A DNA stretch of 64,000 bases from Viridibacterium sp035456105 (GCA_035456105.1 DATIDV010000017.1:248001-312000); one strand, 5' to 3'. Shown: positions 25,390-35,227, numbered from the stretch's first letter. Notes: generated by a model from the sequence alone, not told the origin. Translations and numbers: made by a program.

Positions 25390-25797
25390 TCAGGCTGTCT
25401 GCGACACCGCCCGCTGCGCGCTCCAGCTCTCCCCCAGTGCGCGCAGCACGACCATCTCCCCTTCTGACAATTGGGCATCTGCGTCGACGACAGCGACGCA
25501 CAGGTCCATGACCTTCTCGCGCAGCCCGGGATCATCAACTTCGGCCATCAGTGCCGCCAGCCCGCGCGCGTCGATATTGCAGTTAGCCCCGGGGCTCTGG
25601 TGCGAGCTGGAGATCAGGTCTTCACACAAGGCGCTGACAATCTCATGCCATTCACCAGGCCACAGACCGAGCCGCCGCTGGCCGTCGGAATCCGCCAGTG
25701 CATCGAGCTCGGCCCTAGTCAGGTTGCCATCGGCGAGCATGGCAAGCGCCACGATGCGGGCTGCGGCTTGTGCGCTATCAAGTGGGTAAGGGCGCAT
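25390..25797 (-). CDS. TerB-like protein
   Basis: A 135-residue acidic helical protein resembling TerB-type domains: ARIVALAMLADGNLTRAELDAL near the start, and VDADAQLSEGEMVVLRAL, the second acidic helix pair, near the end. Whether it acts in metal stress is unknown, as no other ter genes are nearby. Confidence 0.65.
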   Translation of the reverse strand: MRPYPLDSAQAAARIVALAMLADGNLTRAELDALADSDGQRRLGLWPGEWHEIVSALCEDLISSSHQSPGANCNIDARGLAALMAEVDDPGLREKVMDLCVAVVDADAQLSEGEMVVLRALGESWSAQRAVSQTA

Positions 25798-25926
25798 GGG
25801 GATTTCTCCTTATCGGTCGTAGCAGGACGTCACTAAACGCGGCGCATCGCACCAGACGTTTTTCACGAGCTCGATCAAACGAACCGGAATGCTGTCGGCA
25901 TTCCGGCTGTGGTGGGGTTACTGCGT

Positions 25927-26634
25927 TCAGTCGTCCGAACCTGCGAAACCGAACAGGTGCAGCAGACTGGTGAAGAGGTTGAACAGCGACACGTATAGGC
26001 TCACCGTGGCCAGCACGTAATTGGTTTCGCCACCATTCACGATGCGGCTGGTCTCGAACAGGATCAGTCCTGCGGACAACAATGCGACCATCGCCGAGAC
26101 GACCAAGCCAAGCATCGGCATCTGCAGGAACACGGCGCCAAGGCCGGCGAGCAGCGCGATGATCATGCCGGCGAACAGAAAGCCTCCCATGAAGCTGAAA
26201 TCACGCCTGGTAGTCAGCACATAGGCCGACAGCGCGAGGAAGGTGACGCCGGTCGTGCCGAGCGCCAGGGTCACGATCTGTCCGCCACCGGGAAGGGCCA
26301 GCGTGTGCGAGAGCAGCGGCCCGAGCGTGTAGCCCATGAAGCCGGTGAGCGCGAACACGGCAGGCAGCGCGCCTGCGCTGTTCTGGAGCTTGTGGATGGC
26401 AAACAGCAGGCCGAAATAGACGACCAGCGTGATGATCATGCCGGGAGCCGGCAATGACATGGCGACGCTGACGCCGGCCACGCCTGCGCTGAACAGCAGG
26501 GTCAGCGCCAACAGGGCATAGGTGTTGCGCAGCACGCGGTTGTCGCGCAGAACGGCGGAGCCGCCCCACTCGTTGCTGCCAACAGCACCGCCTGTAGCGG
26601 CGCGAATTCGGTTGATACGCTTGATGTTTTCCAT
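25927..26634 (-). CDS. Bax inhibitor-1/YccA-family membrane protein
   Basis: A 235-residue protein with seven probable membrane segments and the BI-1 family pattern (VLRNTYALLALTLLFSA, FMGYTLGPLL, FETSRIVNGGETNYVLA, LYVSLFNLFTSLLHLFG). The family includes calcium leak channels and FtsH-associated YccA. ATG 26634 is favoured by GGAG 7 bases upstream. Confidence 0.9.
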   Translation of the reverse strand: MENIKRINRIRAATGGAVGSNEWGGSAVLRDNRVLRNTYALLALTLLFSAGVAGVSVAMSLPAPGMIITLVVYFGLLFAIHKLQNSAGALPAVFALTGFMGYTLGPLLSHTLALPGGGQIVTLALGTTGVTFLALSAYVLTTRRDFSFMGGFLFAGMIIALLAGLGAVFLQMPMLGLVVSAMVALLSAGLILFETSRIVNGGETNYVLATVSLYVSLFNLFTSLLHLFGFAGSDD

Positions 26635-26649
26635 GATGTTTCTCCTCAA

Positions 26650-27042
26650 TCAACTACCAGGACCGATTCCCTTGCGTCGGGGTCGTGAATAGGTGAGACC
26701 GTGTTTCCAGGTGCGCAGCACGGCGCGTACAGCCCTTTTCAATGCCGCTTCCAGTGCCGAGCGCGAGTCACGCGAACGCGTCTGGATCACGACAATGCCA
26801 CCACCACCCGTTTTCAATTCAAGCTGGCACAGCTTGTCGTCACTGCCCGGCGGCGCACCACTGTCAATCAGCTTCACTCTGGCACGCCAAATGAACCATG
26901 TGAGACGGCGCAGGACAAACCTCACGCGCCGCTCGGCCAGTTCGCGCAATTGCGCAGCTTCTGTATTTCGGGATTCAAAGAGCACTTGCACCGCACACCC
27001 CCAACTACCAGACAACACTTGCAACATAGTCGGTCGATTCAT
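26650..27042 (-). CDS. HPF/RaiA-like ribosome-associated domain protein
   Basis: About 130 residues resembling the sigma54-modulation/HPF fold: VQVLFESRNTEAAQLRELAE, RVKLIDSGAPPGSDDKLCQL and a last helix rich in Arg, ALKRAVRAVLRTWKH. HPF proteins bind idle ribosomes. The start is uncertain (ATG 27042 or 27027). It lies 16 bases upstream of the BI-1 gene on the same strand and is divergent from the LysR gene. Confidence 0.62.
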   Translation of the reverse strand: MNRPTMLQVLSGSWGCAVQVLFESRNTEAAQLRELAERRVRFVLRRLTWFIWRARVKLIDSGAPPGSDDKLCQLELKTGGGGIVVIQTRSRDSRSALEAALKRAVRAVLRTWKHGLTYSRPRRKGIGPGS

Positions 27043-27104
27043 TGCTAAAAAGCAGATAATAGCGAAACAACACTTCTGTAAAACCTGACAATTGACGTGA
27101 TCCG

Positions 27105-27989
27105 ATGAGCCAGCCATTCAGCTACAGGCACCTGTACTACTTCTGGGTGGTCGCCAAGGAAGGCGGCATGGCGCGCGCCGCTGCCCGGCTCGACATGGCC
27201 GTGCAGACCGTGAGCACGCAGGTACGCGAACTGGAACGCGAGTTGGGCCACACCTTGCTGAAGCAGTCCGGCCGCGGACTGGCACTGACCGAAGCGGGCG
27301 TGGCGACGATGCGCCAGGCAGACCAGATCTTCCAGCTTGGCGAGCAATTGCCGGCAGTGATTCGCGACGCGATCAGCACGCCCTCCGTGCGCCTCGCCGT
27401 AGGCATCTCGGACGGCCTGCCCAAGCTGGCCGTGCGCCGCCTGCTGCAACCCGTGATGCAGGAACCCAACCTGCGTCTCGTATGCCATGAGGACGACTTC
27501 GAAGACATGCTCGGCGGCCTGGCCCTGCACCGCCTCGACGTTGTCCTTGCCGACCGCGCCGCGCCCCCTAACCCCAACCTCAAGCTGTACAGCCACTCCC
27601 TCGGCTCATCGCCGATTGCCTGGTATGCGCCGGCCGAGTATCAGGCAGCGGCACGCGAGGGCTTTCCGCAATCACTGGCCGATGTGCCGGTGCTACTGCC
27701 GACGGGTCAGGCCGCCGTGCGCGCACGTCTCGATTACTGGTTCGAACGCCACGCCATCCGCCCGCGCGTCGTCGGCGAATTCGAAGACAGCGCCCTGCTC
27801 AACACCTTCGGCTCCAGCGGCATGGGCGTCTATCCCGTCGCTTCGCTGATGCACGATGAGCTCGTGAAGAACTATGGTGTGAAGCGGATCGGCGAGTCCG
27901 AAGGTGTGGAAGAGCATTTCTTCGCCATCGGCACCGAAAAGAAAGTGGTGCATCCGCTGGTGCAGAAGCTGTTGCCGGGCAATGCCTGA
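27105..27989 (+). CDS. nhaR: LysR-family regulator, NhaR-like
   Basis: A 294-residue LysR regulator. The N-terminus SYRHLYYFWVVAKEGGMARAA and the helix-turn-helix that follows match NhaR, activator of Na+/H+ antiporter genes in enterobacteria. No nhaA is seen here, so its target in this organism is unknown. It is divergent from the HPF-like/BI-1 pair, which it may control. Confidence 0.82.
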   Translation: MSQPFSYRHLYYFWVVAKEGGMARAAARLDMAVQTVSTQVRELERELGHTLLKQSGRGLALTEAGVATMRQADQIFQLGEQLPAVIRDAISTPSVRLAVGISDGLPKLAVRRLLQPVMQEPNLRLVCHEDDFEDMLGGLALHRLDVVLADRAAPPNPNLKLYSHSLGSSPIAWYAPAEYQAAAREGFPQSLADVPVLLPTGQAAVRARLDYWFERHAIRPRVVGEFEDSALLNTFGSSGMGVYPVASLMHDELVKNYGVKRIGESEGVEEHFFAIGTEKKVVHPLVQKLLPGNA

Positions 27990-28064
27990 TTCATAAGGCA
28001 TGATCCTGTGTGCAGCTTTCCGCTGCTTATTGTCTCCTTCCACCACTCCTTTTCATTGCCGCTG

Positions 28065-28697
28065 ATGCTGACTCGTCTTTGCCTGATTCGCCACGGAGAA
28101 ACTGACTGGAATGTCATTGGTCGTCTGCAAGGCTGGCTGGACATTCCGCTGAATGCCCTGGGCATAGGGCAGGCGGAGGCCGCCGCGGCAAGCCTCGCAG
28201 CAAGTCATTTCGACGTTCTGTACAGCTCGGACCTGTCACGCGCGCGCATGACGGCCGACGCGATTGCTGCCCGCCTGCAACTTCCGGTCATGTCGGAACC
28301 GAGGCTTCGCGAGCGCAATCTGGGTCTCCTGCAAGGCTTGACGCCCGCAGAGGCCGATTCGCAATTCCCGATGGCCTACGGGCCACTGAAAGCACGCAGG
28401 CCGGACTACGCGCCGCCGGAAGGCGAACAAGTGAACATGTTCGCGCAGCGCGTCGGTGCCGTGCTCGCAGAAGTGCTGGAGCGCCACGCCGGGCAGACGA
28501 TACTGGCAGTCGCGCACGGCGGCGTGCTCGACATGATGTATCGCCTCGCGACGGCCATTCCGTTTGATGTGGAGCGCACCTGGCGTCTGAGCAACGGCGC
28601 GCTGAACTGGCTGCATCACGATGGTGACGCGTGGACGGTGGAGAGCTGGGATGACAAGGCACACCTGTCAGCGACCCGTGACGAAAAATCAGCGTGA
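28065..28697 (+). CDS. Histidine phosphatase (phosphoglycerate-mutase-like)
   Basis: A 210-residue histidine phosphatase. The catalytic LIRHGETDWN motif, the acidic region RERNLGLLQGLTPAEAD and the second His in VAHGGVLDMMY are all present. The ATG at 28065 places the RHG motif near the N-terminus. Substrate uncertain; may be a general sugar-phosphate phosphatase. Confidence 0.85.
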   Translation: MLTRLCLIRHGETDWNVIGRLQGWLDIPLNALGIGQAEAAAASLAASHFDVLYSSDLSRARMTADAIAARLQLPVMSEPRLRERNLGLLQGLTPAEADSQFPMAYGPLKARRPDYAPPEGEQVNMFAQRVGAVLAEVLERHAGQTILAVAHGGVLDMMYRLATAIPFDVERTWRLSNGALNWLHHDGDAWTVESWDDKAHLSATRDEKSA

Positions 28698-28728
28698 CGC
28701 TTGCGATACAGTCGGCGCATCGACCTGA

Positions 28729-30927
28729 TCAGTCGTCGGCGACGAGGACATCATCAAGGCTGAGCAGCGGGCGGTAGCCTTCCGGCACATTCACCATTGC
28801 GGCCTCCTGGACACGGCTGGCAACGCGTCGCGGGCGTGGCGTCAGCTTCGCCAGCGGATCCACATCGCTGAGTGATTTCGGCGCGTTCGCCATACCACTC
28901 TGGAACTTCAGTCCGGTCAGCCGCTCGACCTCGGCGATCTTCACCTGGAAGTGCATGTAATCGCCGAAGGGTACGACCGGCGCTGCCTCGATGCCGAACT
29001 CGGCTATGACAGCTGACTGATCGAGAATATAGGCCGTCGCGAACAACTTGCCCGTGGCGCTGACCGCCGCCACGACTTTCCAGAAACGCACGGGGTATTG
29101 CACCTTGTCGTACCTGGCCCACACCGGATCGTCTTCCGCGAGGATCGGGCCGGTCATGATCTGCGCGCGAAAAGCCTCATGCTGGATGCTGCTCTCCAGC
29201 AAGTAGCGCTCGATGCCCTGCCACAGGCTCTTGTTCTGGTTGAAGCGTGCGTGCTGTGGCGTGCAATTGGAAAAGTGGCAGGTGTCTGCCGCGGAGACGA
29301 GTGCGGCAGTACGCGTCGCGCCGTACTCAAGGTCTTCGCGTCGCGTCAGATGGCCGCGATCGAACTGGTTCTTGCTGTAGTAGTACTCGCCGATCTGTGC
29401 GTCGCGTGGAATGCGCGGGTCATAGCGCCACACGTCCGTCGGCCGGGCCAGATCAAAACGACCGCCGAAGTCCACATTGGCCGCGGTGTAGATGGCGAAC
29501 TTGCGGCGCTTGTGCATGACGAGGCTGTAGTTGTGATAGTTGAGCACGTAGTTCTTGCTGGAGCCGACCAGCAAGGTCGCGTCATGCGCGAGGCCGGGCG
29601 TCAGTTGCGGTAGCAGCACGTGATGCGCTGACTTGCTTCCCAGAAACGCCGGGTCGTAACCCTTGCGATCGGCATAGCTGTCGTTGAAGGGCACGTCGAA
29701 GGCAGGCGGCGCTTTGGTTGGCTTCGGCACGGTCCCCTCCAGTGCGCGAAATCCCTCCTGCGCCGGGACGGAAGAATTGAGCACGGACACGCCACCCGCA
29801 GAATCAATGCCAAGCGTGACGACGATGCTGCGATTGCTGTCAGCGGGATAGTTCATCGGGCTCTCCTTGGCCGGTGGGATACTGATTTGCGCGAGGCTGC
29901 CGGCGGGCAGCCCTGCAGGTTGCGGGGCATCCGGTGCCGCACCACCGATGCGCGAATTTTCCGGCGTCGCATTGAACACCGGAGCCAGCAAGGGGTTGTC
30001 CGGCATGGCCCGACGCAAGGTGTCCACGATGCGCGAGACACGGATGCCTTCATTGGCCAGCCACTGGATATCCTCTTCATCATCCGTGTCGGCATTGAAG
30101 GCGCGCCCCATGACGGTCTGGATGTTTCCCGCCTCGTCCTTCAGCGGTACGCCGGCGTGATGCAGGGCCACGACAAACCAGTCGTTGGTGAATACTGGCG
30201 AGCCGGACGAACCTGCCAGCGTGTCGGTCGAGTACCACAGTACATCGTCATCACGCTTGAGCAGCTTGTTCTCACGCACGCAGAGCTGTTTTCGCTCGCC
30301 ACGCGGATGCTGGACGATGGTCAGCCACTCACCCGCCACCGCCTTGCCCAGCGCAGCGACCAGCGGCAGGTAGCCGTAGTCGCTCAACGCCGCGCGAGCA
30401 TCCAGCGAGCGCGGCGCCACGGCGACAAGTGTGAAGTCGAGTGGCTCACTGCTGAAGTAGAAACGCTCGGGCGCCAGCGCGAACGCCACGACAGGCTGCT
30501 GATGCCCGTCCACATCCAGCTCATAACCGAAATGCGCTTCCGATTTCAACGCCGTCGCGGCTGCGGGCAGGACATGATGATTGGTCAGCAACAAACTAGG
30601 CGCGATCAGGAAACCACTGCCATAACCGCTCAACCCACCTGCAGCTGTGCGGATGGCAACGCGAGCGACTGCGCGGGCAGCCACCTCGCCACGCGCAAGG
30701 TAATTGACGTCCTGTATCTCGTTACCGGCAATGACGCGCTCGAACACGCGGTCGGCCTTTTCCGGGCTTTCCGCGCTATCGCGTATGAACTGTTTACGCT
30801 GCGCCAGAGCGGCCGGATCATTGAGCTCAACCGGTACCCGCCCGCGCGATTGCGCCAGCAGCGCTGGCAGATCGATGTGTGCGCTGCGCTTCTCGGCCTT
30901 GTCGATCTGATGCAGCAGAACGGACAT
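28729..30927 (-). CDS. Fusion of trypsin-like protease and DNA/RNA non-specific endonuclease
   Basis: A 732-residue two-enzyme protein without signal peptide. Residues about 85-300 form a trypsin-like domain with triad H118 (LLTNHHVL), D164 (EPLDFTLV) and S241 (AGSSGSP). Residues about 410-680 form a NUC1/EndoG-type nuclease with catalytic H526 in FDRGHLTRRED, Mg-binding N563 in RFNQNKSLWQ and E573. A Pro/Ala-rich linker at 320-370 joins them. The design suggests a protease controlling a toxic nuclease, perhaps in defence. No partner gene is evident. Start ATG 30927 has GGGGA upstream. Confidence 0.82.
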   Translation of the reverse strand: MSVLLHQIDKAEKRSAHIDLPALLAQSRGRVPVELNDPAALAQRKQFIRDSAESPEKADRVFERVIAGNEIQDVNYLARGEVAARAVARVAIRTAAGGLSGYGSGFLIAPSLLLTNHHVLPAAATALKSEAHFGYELDVDGHQQPVVAFALAPERFYFSSEPLDFTLVAVAPRSLDARAALSDYGYLPLVAALGKAVAGEWLTIVQHPRGERKQLCVRENKLLKRDDDVLWYSTDTLAGSSGSPVFTNDWFVVALHHAGVPLKDEAGNIQTVMGRAFNADTDDEEDIQWLANEGIRVSRIVDTLRRAMPDNPLLAPVFNATPENSRIGGAAPDAPQPAGLPAGSLAQISIPPAKESPMNYPADSNRSIVVTLGIDSAGGVSVLNSSVPAQEGFRALEGTVPKPTKAPPAFDVPFNDSYADRKGYDPAFLGSKSAHHVLLPQLTPGLAHDATLLVGSSKNYVLNYHNYSLVMHKRRKFAIYTAANVDFGGRFDLARPTDVWRYDPRIPRDAQIGEYYYSKNQFDRGHLTRREDLEYGATRTAALVSAADTCHFSNCTPQHARFNQNKSLWQGIERYLLESSIQHEAFRAQIMTGPILAEDDPVWARYDKVQYPVRFWKVVAAVSATGKLFATAYILDQSAVIAEFGIEAAPVVPFGDYMHFQVKIAEVERLTGLKFQSGMANAPKSLSDVDPLAKLTPRPRRVASRVQEAAMVNVPEGYRPLLSLDDVLVADD

Positions 30928-31024
30928 CAGCTTTCCCCGAGGTTGCACATCTCAGGGAAACAATAGGCTTCGATGCTTTGCCTTGCCGGACAATCGGCGC
31001 TTTTGCCCGTCAGGGCACAGGTCC

Positions 31025-31894
31025 TTAGCGCTCGAGAACGAACGCCTGCGGCTGAATGCTGCGTGAGCAACCCGAAGGCTGCACGGGGATATACACCTCG
31101 AAGCAACGGTCGAGAAATGAAGGCAGATGCTGCATATTGCGGCAGCGACGCAGCCACGGACCTTCAACCGCGCGCCAGCCCGTTTCCTCCTCGATGCGTG
31201 CCATGAGCAAGGGTGCCGCAGGAAGCTCGACGCCACTGCCGAAGCGGAACACCGCATACGCCCCGCCACGTATTCGCCCTTCATCGAGGCCGGGAATCCT
31301 CTGCGCCAGCGGCACGTGCAGCAAGGCCGCCTCGGTGTCGATGCGCTGCGTACCGGAGGCATACAGATTGGCCTCGACATTCACCGCCCAGCCGAAGCGC
31401 CGCTCACGCTCGATACCGCAGGCCATGGCCCGCGCGCGCAATTCGTTGGCGGCCTGTTGCTGATCCGTGCGTGAGCCCGTATAGGGAATGTACTGGATCG
31501 CCATCTCGGGCAGAAGCTCGACACGCAAGGCAGCCTGCGTCACCGGAACATGCCGCCGGAATAACGATGGCGCCTGCCCATGCAGGCGGCTGAAGGCGCG
31601 GCTGAACGCCTGGGTCGAGGCATAGCCCGCCTCGCAGGCCACATCCAGCAAGGAGCGCTTGGGCTGCGCCATGATCGCCTGCCGGGCGCGTTGCAGACGC
31701 AGGCGCCACACGCGGCTCATCGGCGTCTCGTGCGCATACGCATGGAAGCCGCCATCAAGACGATGACGCGAGACGCAGGCCACCTCCGCAAGTTGCGCGA
31801 GTGTCAGCGTGTCATCGAGATGACTGTCGATGTAGCGCGCCAGCGTGCCGAAGCGCTTGATCTGGCGCAGCTGTCGGTCGATGTTGAGGCTCAT
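31025..31894 (-). CDS. AraC-family regulator with GyrI-like effector domain
   Basis: A 289-residue regulator. An N-terminal AraC double helix-turn-helix (about 15-115, ending QAFSRAFSRLHGQAPSLFRR) is followed by a GyrI-like small-molecule-binding domain, the Rob/SoxS-like multidrug-sensing design. I start at ATG 31894 (MSLNIDRQ). The target is not evident; it lies next to the protease-nuclease gene on the same strand but 97 bases downstream of it. Confidence 0.82.
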   Translation of the reverse strand: MSLNIDRQLRQIKRFGTLARYIDSHLDDTLTLAQLAEVACVSRHRLDGGFHAYAHETPMSRVWRLRLQRARQAIMAQPKRSLLDVACEAGYASTQAFSRAFSRLHGQAPSLFRRHVPVTQAALRVELLPEMAIQYIPYTGSRTDQQQAANELRARAMACGIERERRFGWAVNVEANLYASGTQRIDTEAALLHVPLAQRIPGLDEGRIRGGAYAVFRFGSGVELPAAPLLMARIEEETGWRAVEGPWLRRCRNMQHLPSFLDRCFEVYIPVQPSGCSRSIQPQAFVLER

Positions 31895-32026
31895 GCCATG
31901 CAACCCTGTCCAGGAAATCGGGCAATCTGATCACGGCCCGCGTGAGGATCAATAATACTTTTTCGGCATGCATTCATGCGCCTTGGCTTGCCACAATCCG
32001 CCCGGTGTCCAGCCTCTCGCTAAAGC

Positions 32027-33667
32027 TCAATCGCGCAGCACGATACGGCCGCCGGCTGGCGCTTCGACTCCCGGCCTCGACAGATAGCGCGCCAGCAGAT
32101 CGTACTCGATCGTCCCCGCTACATAACGCTTGTCGCGCGCGGCCTTGAAGGTTTCGAAGCCCTCACCTCCCTCGGCCAGCGAGGCATCGAGCACGACGCG
32201 GTAATTCGTCTGCGCTTCGAGCGGTCGCCCATTCAAGCGGATCGATTCCGTCAGCACGGAGCCGCCGGTCTCATCTTTTCTCCAGGCATAAACGAAGCCT
32301 CTGGACGGTTGAAGGATGGCTGGCTTTGTCCTGCCCTTCCATTGCAGATTCAGCACTTCGATCAGTTGTGAGCCGTTCAGACTCAGCGTGGCGATGCGAC
32401 GCCCGTGAGGCAGCACCTCGAATGCATCCGCATATCTGATCTTGCCGGCGATGTTTGCCGGCATGATCGAGGCGCGCAGGCTGCGGGGATTCACGAATGC
32501 CACGTCCGCACCCGGAAATGCCGCCAGCATGCTGTCCGCAACCAGCAGCCCGATTGGGGACTCGCCGGCCGCATTGGCCGCCAGAGAAACGGGGGCAGCC
32601 ATGGTTCCGATGAGCCGCTCCGACACCGAGGCCGCCTGCGTTTCGAATCGTGTCACCAGCTTCTGTACGGCAGGATCGGGCAATACCGCGTCCGTCTCGA
32701 CCAGATGGTTGCTGGCCTGTGCGGCCATGACATCGCGCGTCACCGGATCCAGCAGCAGATCGATGCTCGTCAGCATGCGTCCGTAATTGCTGGCTTGTGT
32801 GACCACGCGGCCATCGAGACGACAGATGTAGGCCTGATGCGTATGCGCCGTGATGATCACATCCACCGCCTTGTCGATCTTCCCCACGAGCGGCGTCAAC
32901 GTGGCAGCAGCGGAGCCGCAATCATTCGGCGCGGCGTCATTCTTCGCGCCCTCATGCAGCAGCACCACAATCGCTTCGATACCTTGCGCGCGAATTTCCG
33001 GCACGAGCGCATTGATCGTCTGCACTTCATCGCGAAAACTGATGCCATCGAAATTGTATGCCTTGGTCTGGTCAAGGGAGTTCTTGCGGGTCACTCCGAT
33101 GAATGCCACAGGTATGTCGCCAAAAGACTTCACCGCATAGGCCGGCAGAATGGGCTTGCCGCTGGCATTCTCGATCACGTTGGCCGCAAGGTACTGGAAT
33201 CGCGCGCCGGCAAATTCATCGATCGTGCAGCCGCCATCTTCGCAGCTGCCGCGCTGCAGGCGTTGGAGCTCCCTCCATCCGCCGCCGAACTCGTTGTTCC
33301 CGACACTGCTTACCGCCATGCCCATTTCATTGAGTATCGCAATCGTCGACTCCTCACGCAGCAGCCGCGCATTCAGTGGACTATTGCCGATCATGTCGCC
33401 GGCACCGACCAGTAGATGATTCGGGCTCTGCGCCGCGAGGCGCTTGATCAGCGTAGCCAGTTGCGCGACGCCACCCGCTTGCACGGGCCGCGCCGCACCC
33501 GACGCCGTCACTTCCCGCACGAGCAGGGGATCTGCCGGCGGCAGCAACTGACCATGCAGATCATTGATTGCCAGGAGCCTGACGGCAACTGGCTCAGCTG
33601 ATGCGGACAGGCTTGTCAGCACCATCAGCGCTGCAAGCAGGAGAGCCCAGGGTGATGCGGTATTCAT
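32027..33667 (-). CDS. Periplasmic 5'-nucleotidase/metallophosphatase
   Basis: A 546-residue protein of the UshA/5'-nucleotidase family. A signal peptide ends near SASAEP. The metallophosphatase domain has LAINDLHGQ, the GDMIGNSPL segment and ITAHTHQAY, then a C-terminal nucleotide-binding domain. The usual GNHE motif reads GNNEFGGG here, so one metal ligand differs. It probably hydrolyses extracellular nucleotides for scavenging. Confidence 0.85.
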   Translation of the reverse strand: MNTASPWALLLAALMVLTSLSASAEPVAVRLLAINDLHGQLLPPADPLLVREVTASGAARPVQAGGVAQLATLIKRLAAQSPNHLLVGAGDMIGNSPLNARLLREESTIAILNEMGMAVSSVGNNEFGGGWRELQRLQRGSCEDGGCTIDEFAGARFQYLAANVIENASGKPILPAYAVKSFGDIPVAFIGVTRKNSLDQTKAYNFDGISFRDEVQTINALVPEIRAQGIEAIVVLLHEGAKNDAAPNDCGSAAATLTPLVGKIDKAVDVIITAHTHQAYICRLDGRVVTQASNYGRMLTSIDLLLDPVTRDVMAAQASNHLVETDAVLPDPAVQKLVTRFETQAASVSERLIGTMAAPVSLAANAAGESPIGLLVADSMLAAFPGADVAFVNPRSLRASIMPANIAGKIRYADAFEVLPHGRRIATLSLNGSQLIEVLNLQWKGRTKPAILQPSRGFVYAWRKDETGGSVLTESIRLNGRPLEAQTNYRVVLDASLAEGGEGFETFKAARDKRYVAGTIEYDLLARYLSRPGVEAPAGGRIVLRD

Positions 33668-33952
33668 TGCGCATGTCTTTCGTATCGGGAGCGCAAAAAA
33701 TATCATCCCGGCCCGCACGCCCCGTGATCGAAATTGCCCACTTCATGAAGCGTGGGTGGCGCCTGAGCTTGCTGCGTGCACGCCAATGCATCGATCAAAC
33801 GCCCGGCTCTGTCCTCTCTATTTTCTGGGCAGACGCTTCGCGGCCGAGCTCCTGGTCCGGCTCATCCCTCGGGACGCTCTCGTTCAGGCACGCAATTCGC
33901 GCTGGAGAAATGAGCTTGATCACACGCAGCGCCATGGCGCTGCGCACCTGCA

Positions 33953-35107
33953 TCACTTGTCCAGATTCTTCGCGATGATCACGTCCGCAATCGCATCCGC
34001 ATCCTTCACCGGCTGGCTCAGCGTCTGTGTCTGATACACCGGCGTAGCCGGCATCGGTGCGCCGAGCATGGCGCCTTCGCGGTTGTGGGTGTCGACGGTG
34101 ACGGTGGTCGACAGGCCGATGCGCAGCGGATGTTCGATGAGCTCCTTCGGGTCGAGGGCGATGCGAACCGGCACGCGCTGCACGACCTTGATCCAGTTGC
34201 CGCTGGCGTTCTGTGCGGGCAGCAGCGAGAAGGCGCTGCCGGTGCCGGCGGACATGCCGACGACCTTGCCGTGGTACTTCACCTTGCTGCCGTAGACGTC
34301 GGCTTCGATCTCGGCCGGCTGGCCGGCGCGGATGTTCTGCAGCTCCGATTCCTTGTAGTTGGCATCGACCCACAGCTGGTCGAGCGGCACGATGGACATC
34401 AGCGCCACGCCGGGCGTGACGCGTGCGCCGACCTGCACGCTGCGCTTGGCGATGTAGCCGGAGACCGGTGCGAGGATGGCGTTGCGGCGCATGGCGAGCC
34501 AGGCCTGGACGAAGTCGGCCTTGGCAGCGAGCACGCTGGGGTGCTGGGCAATGTTCACGCCGTTGATGCCGGCGCGTGCGGCATCCGCCTGCTTGATGCT
34601 GACGGCGAGCGCAGCCTGTGCGTCGGCCACGGCCTGTCGCGCATGGGCCACGCTCTCGGCGGAGACGGTGTGATCGGCGGCGAGCGGTGCGCGGCGCGTG
34701 AGGTCGTCTTCGGCGGTCTGCACTGCAAGGCGCTTGCGGGCAATGTCGGCTTCATATTGCGAAACATCGGCATAGCGGCTGCGCAACTGGCGCACGGTGT
34801 TGCCGAGCTTCGCTTCGGCCTGGCGCAGGGCGACTTCGGCGTCGGTGCCGTCGAGACGCACGATCTCGGCGCCGGCAGTCGCCATCTGTGTTTCGTCAGC
34901 ACGGATCTCCTGCACGTTACCAGTGACCTGCGAGGTCAGAGTGACGAGGTTGCCACCGACATAGGCGTTGTCGGTGATTTCTTCCTGACGCAGCACAAGG
35001 CTGTAGTAGAGGGCGTAGGCGATGGCTGCGACGATGAACAGCAGCGTGATGCCGAACAGCACGATGCGGCGTCTGGCGGATTGGGGAAGAGTGTCCTGGG
35101 TGCTCAT
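33953..35107 (-). CDS. EmrA-like membrane fusion protein
   Basis: A 384-residue HlyD-family adaptor. One N-terminal membrane helix (about 15-40) is followed by a biotinyl-lipoyl/alpha-hairpin region (DNAYVGGNLVTLTSQVTG). It links the EmrB-type pump to an outer-membrane factor. It is the last gene of the marR-emrB-OMF-emrA run, separated from the OMF gene by a repeat that could form mRNA hairpins. ATG 35107 is chosen over an upstream start. Confidence 0.88.
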   Translation of the reverse strand: MSTQDTLPQSARRRIVLFGITLLFIVAAIAYALYYSLVLRQEEITDNAYVGGNLVTLTSQVTGNVQEIRADETQMATAGAEIVRLDGTDAEVALRQAEAKLGNTVRQLRSRYADVSQYEADIARKRLAVQTAEDDLTRRAPLAADHTVSAESVAHARQAVADAQAALAVSIKQADAARAGINGVNIAQHPSVLAAKADFVQAWLAMRRNAILAPVSGYIAKRSVQVGARVTPGVALMSIVPLDQLWVDANYKESELQNIRAGQPAEIEADVYGSKVKYHGKVVGMSAGTGSAFSLLPAQNASGNWIKVVQRVPVRIALDPKELIEHPLRIGLSTTVTVDTHNREGAMLGAPMPATPVYQTQTLSQPVKDADAIADVIIAKNLDK

Positions 35108-35136
35108 GTCAGTTCTTTCTACATTCATCTATCGAT

Positions 35137-35204
35137 GTCATCCCGGCGAAGGCCGGGATCCAGATCCACACGTCACACTGGATCCCGGCCTTCGCCGGGA
35201 TGAC
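35137..35204. repeat. Paired GTCATCCCGGC dispersed repeats inside the efflux operon
   Basis: GTCATCCCGGCG-AAGG-CCGGGATCC is followed by its inverted copy GGATCCCGGCCTTCGCCGGG and ATGAC. It lies between the outer-membrane-factor and emrA genes and can fold into a large hairpin in the transcript. Confidence 0.78.
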
Positions 35205-35227
35205 GAACAAATTTTGGTGCGCTTTCG

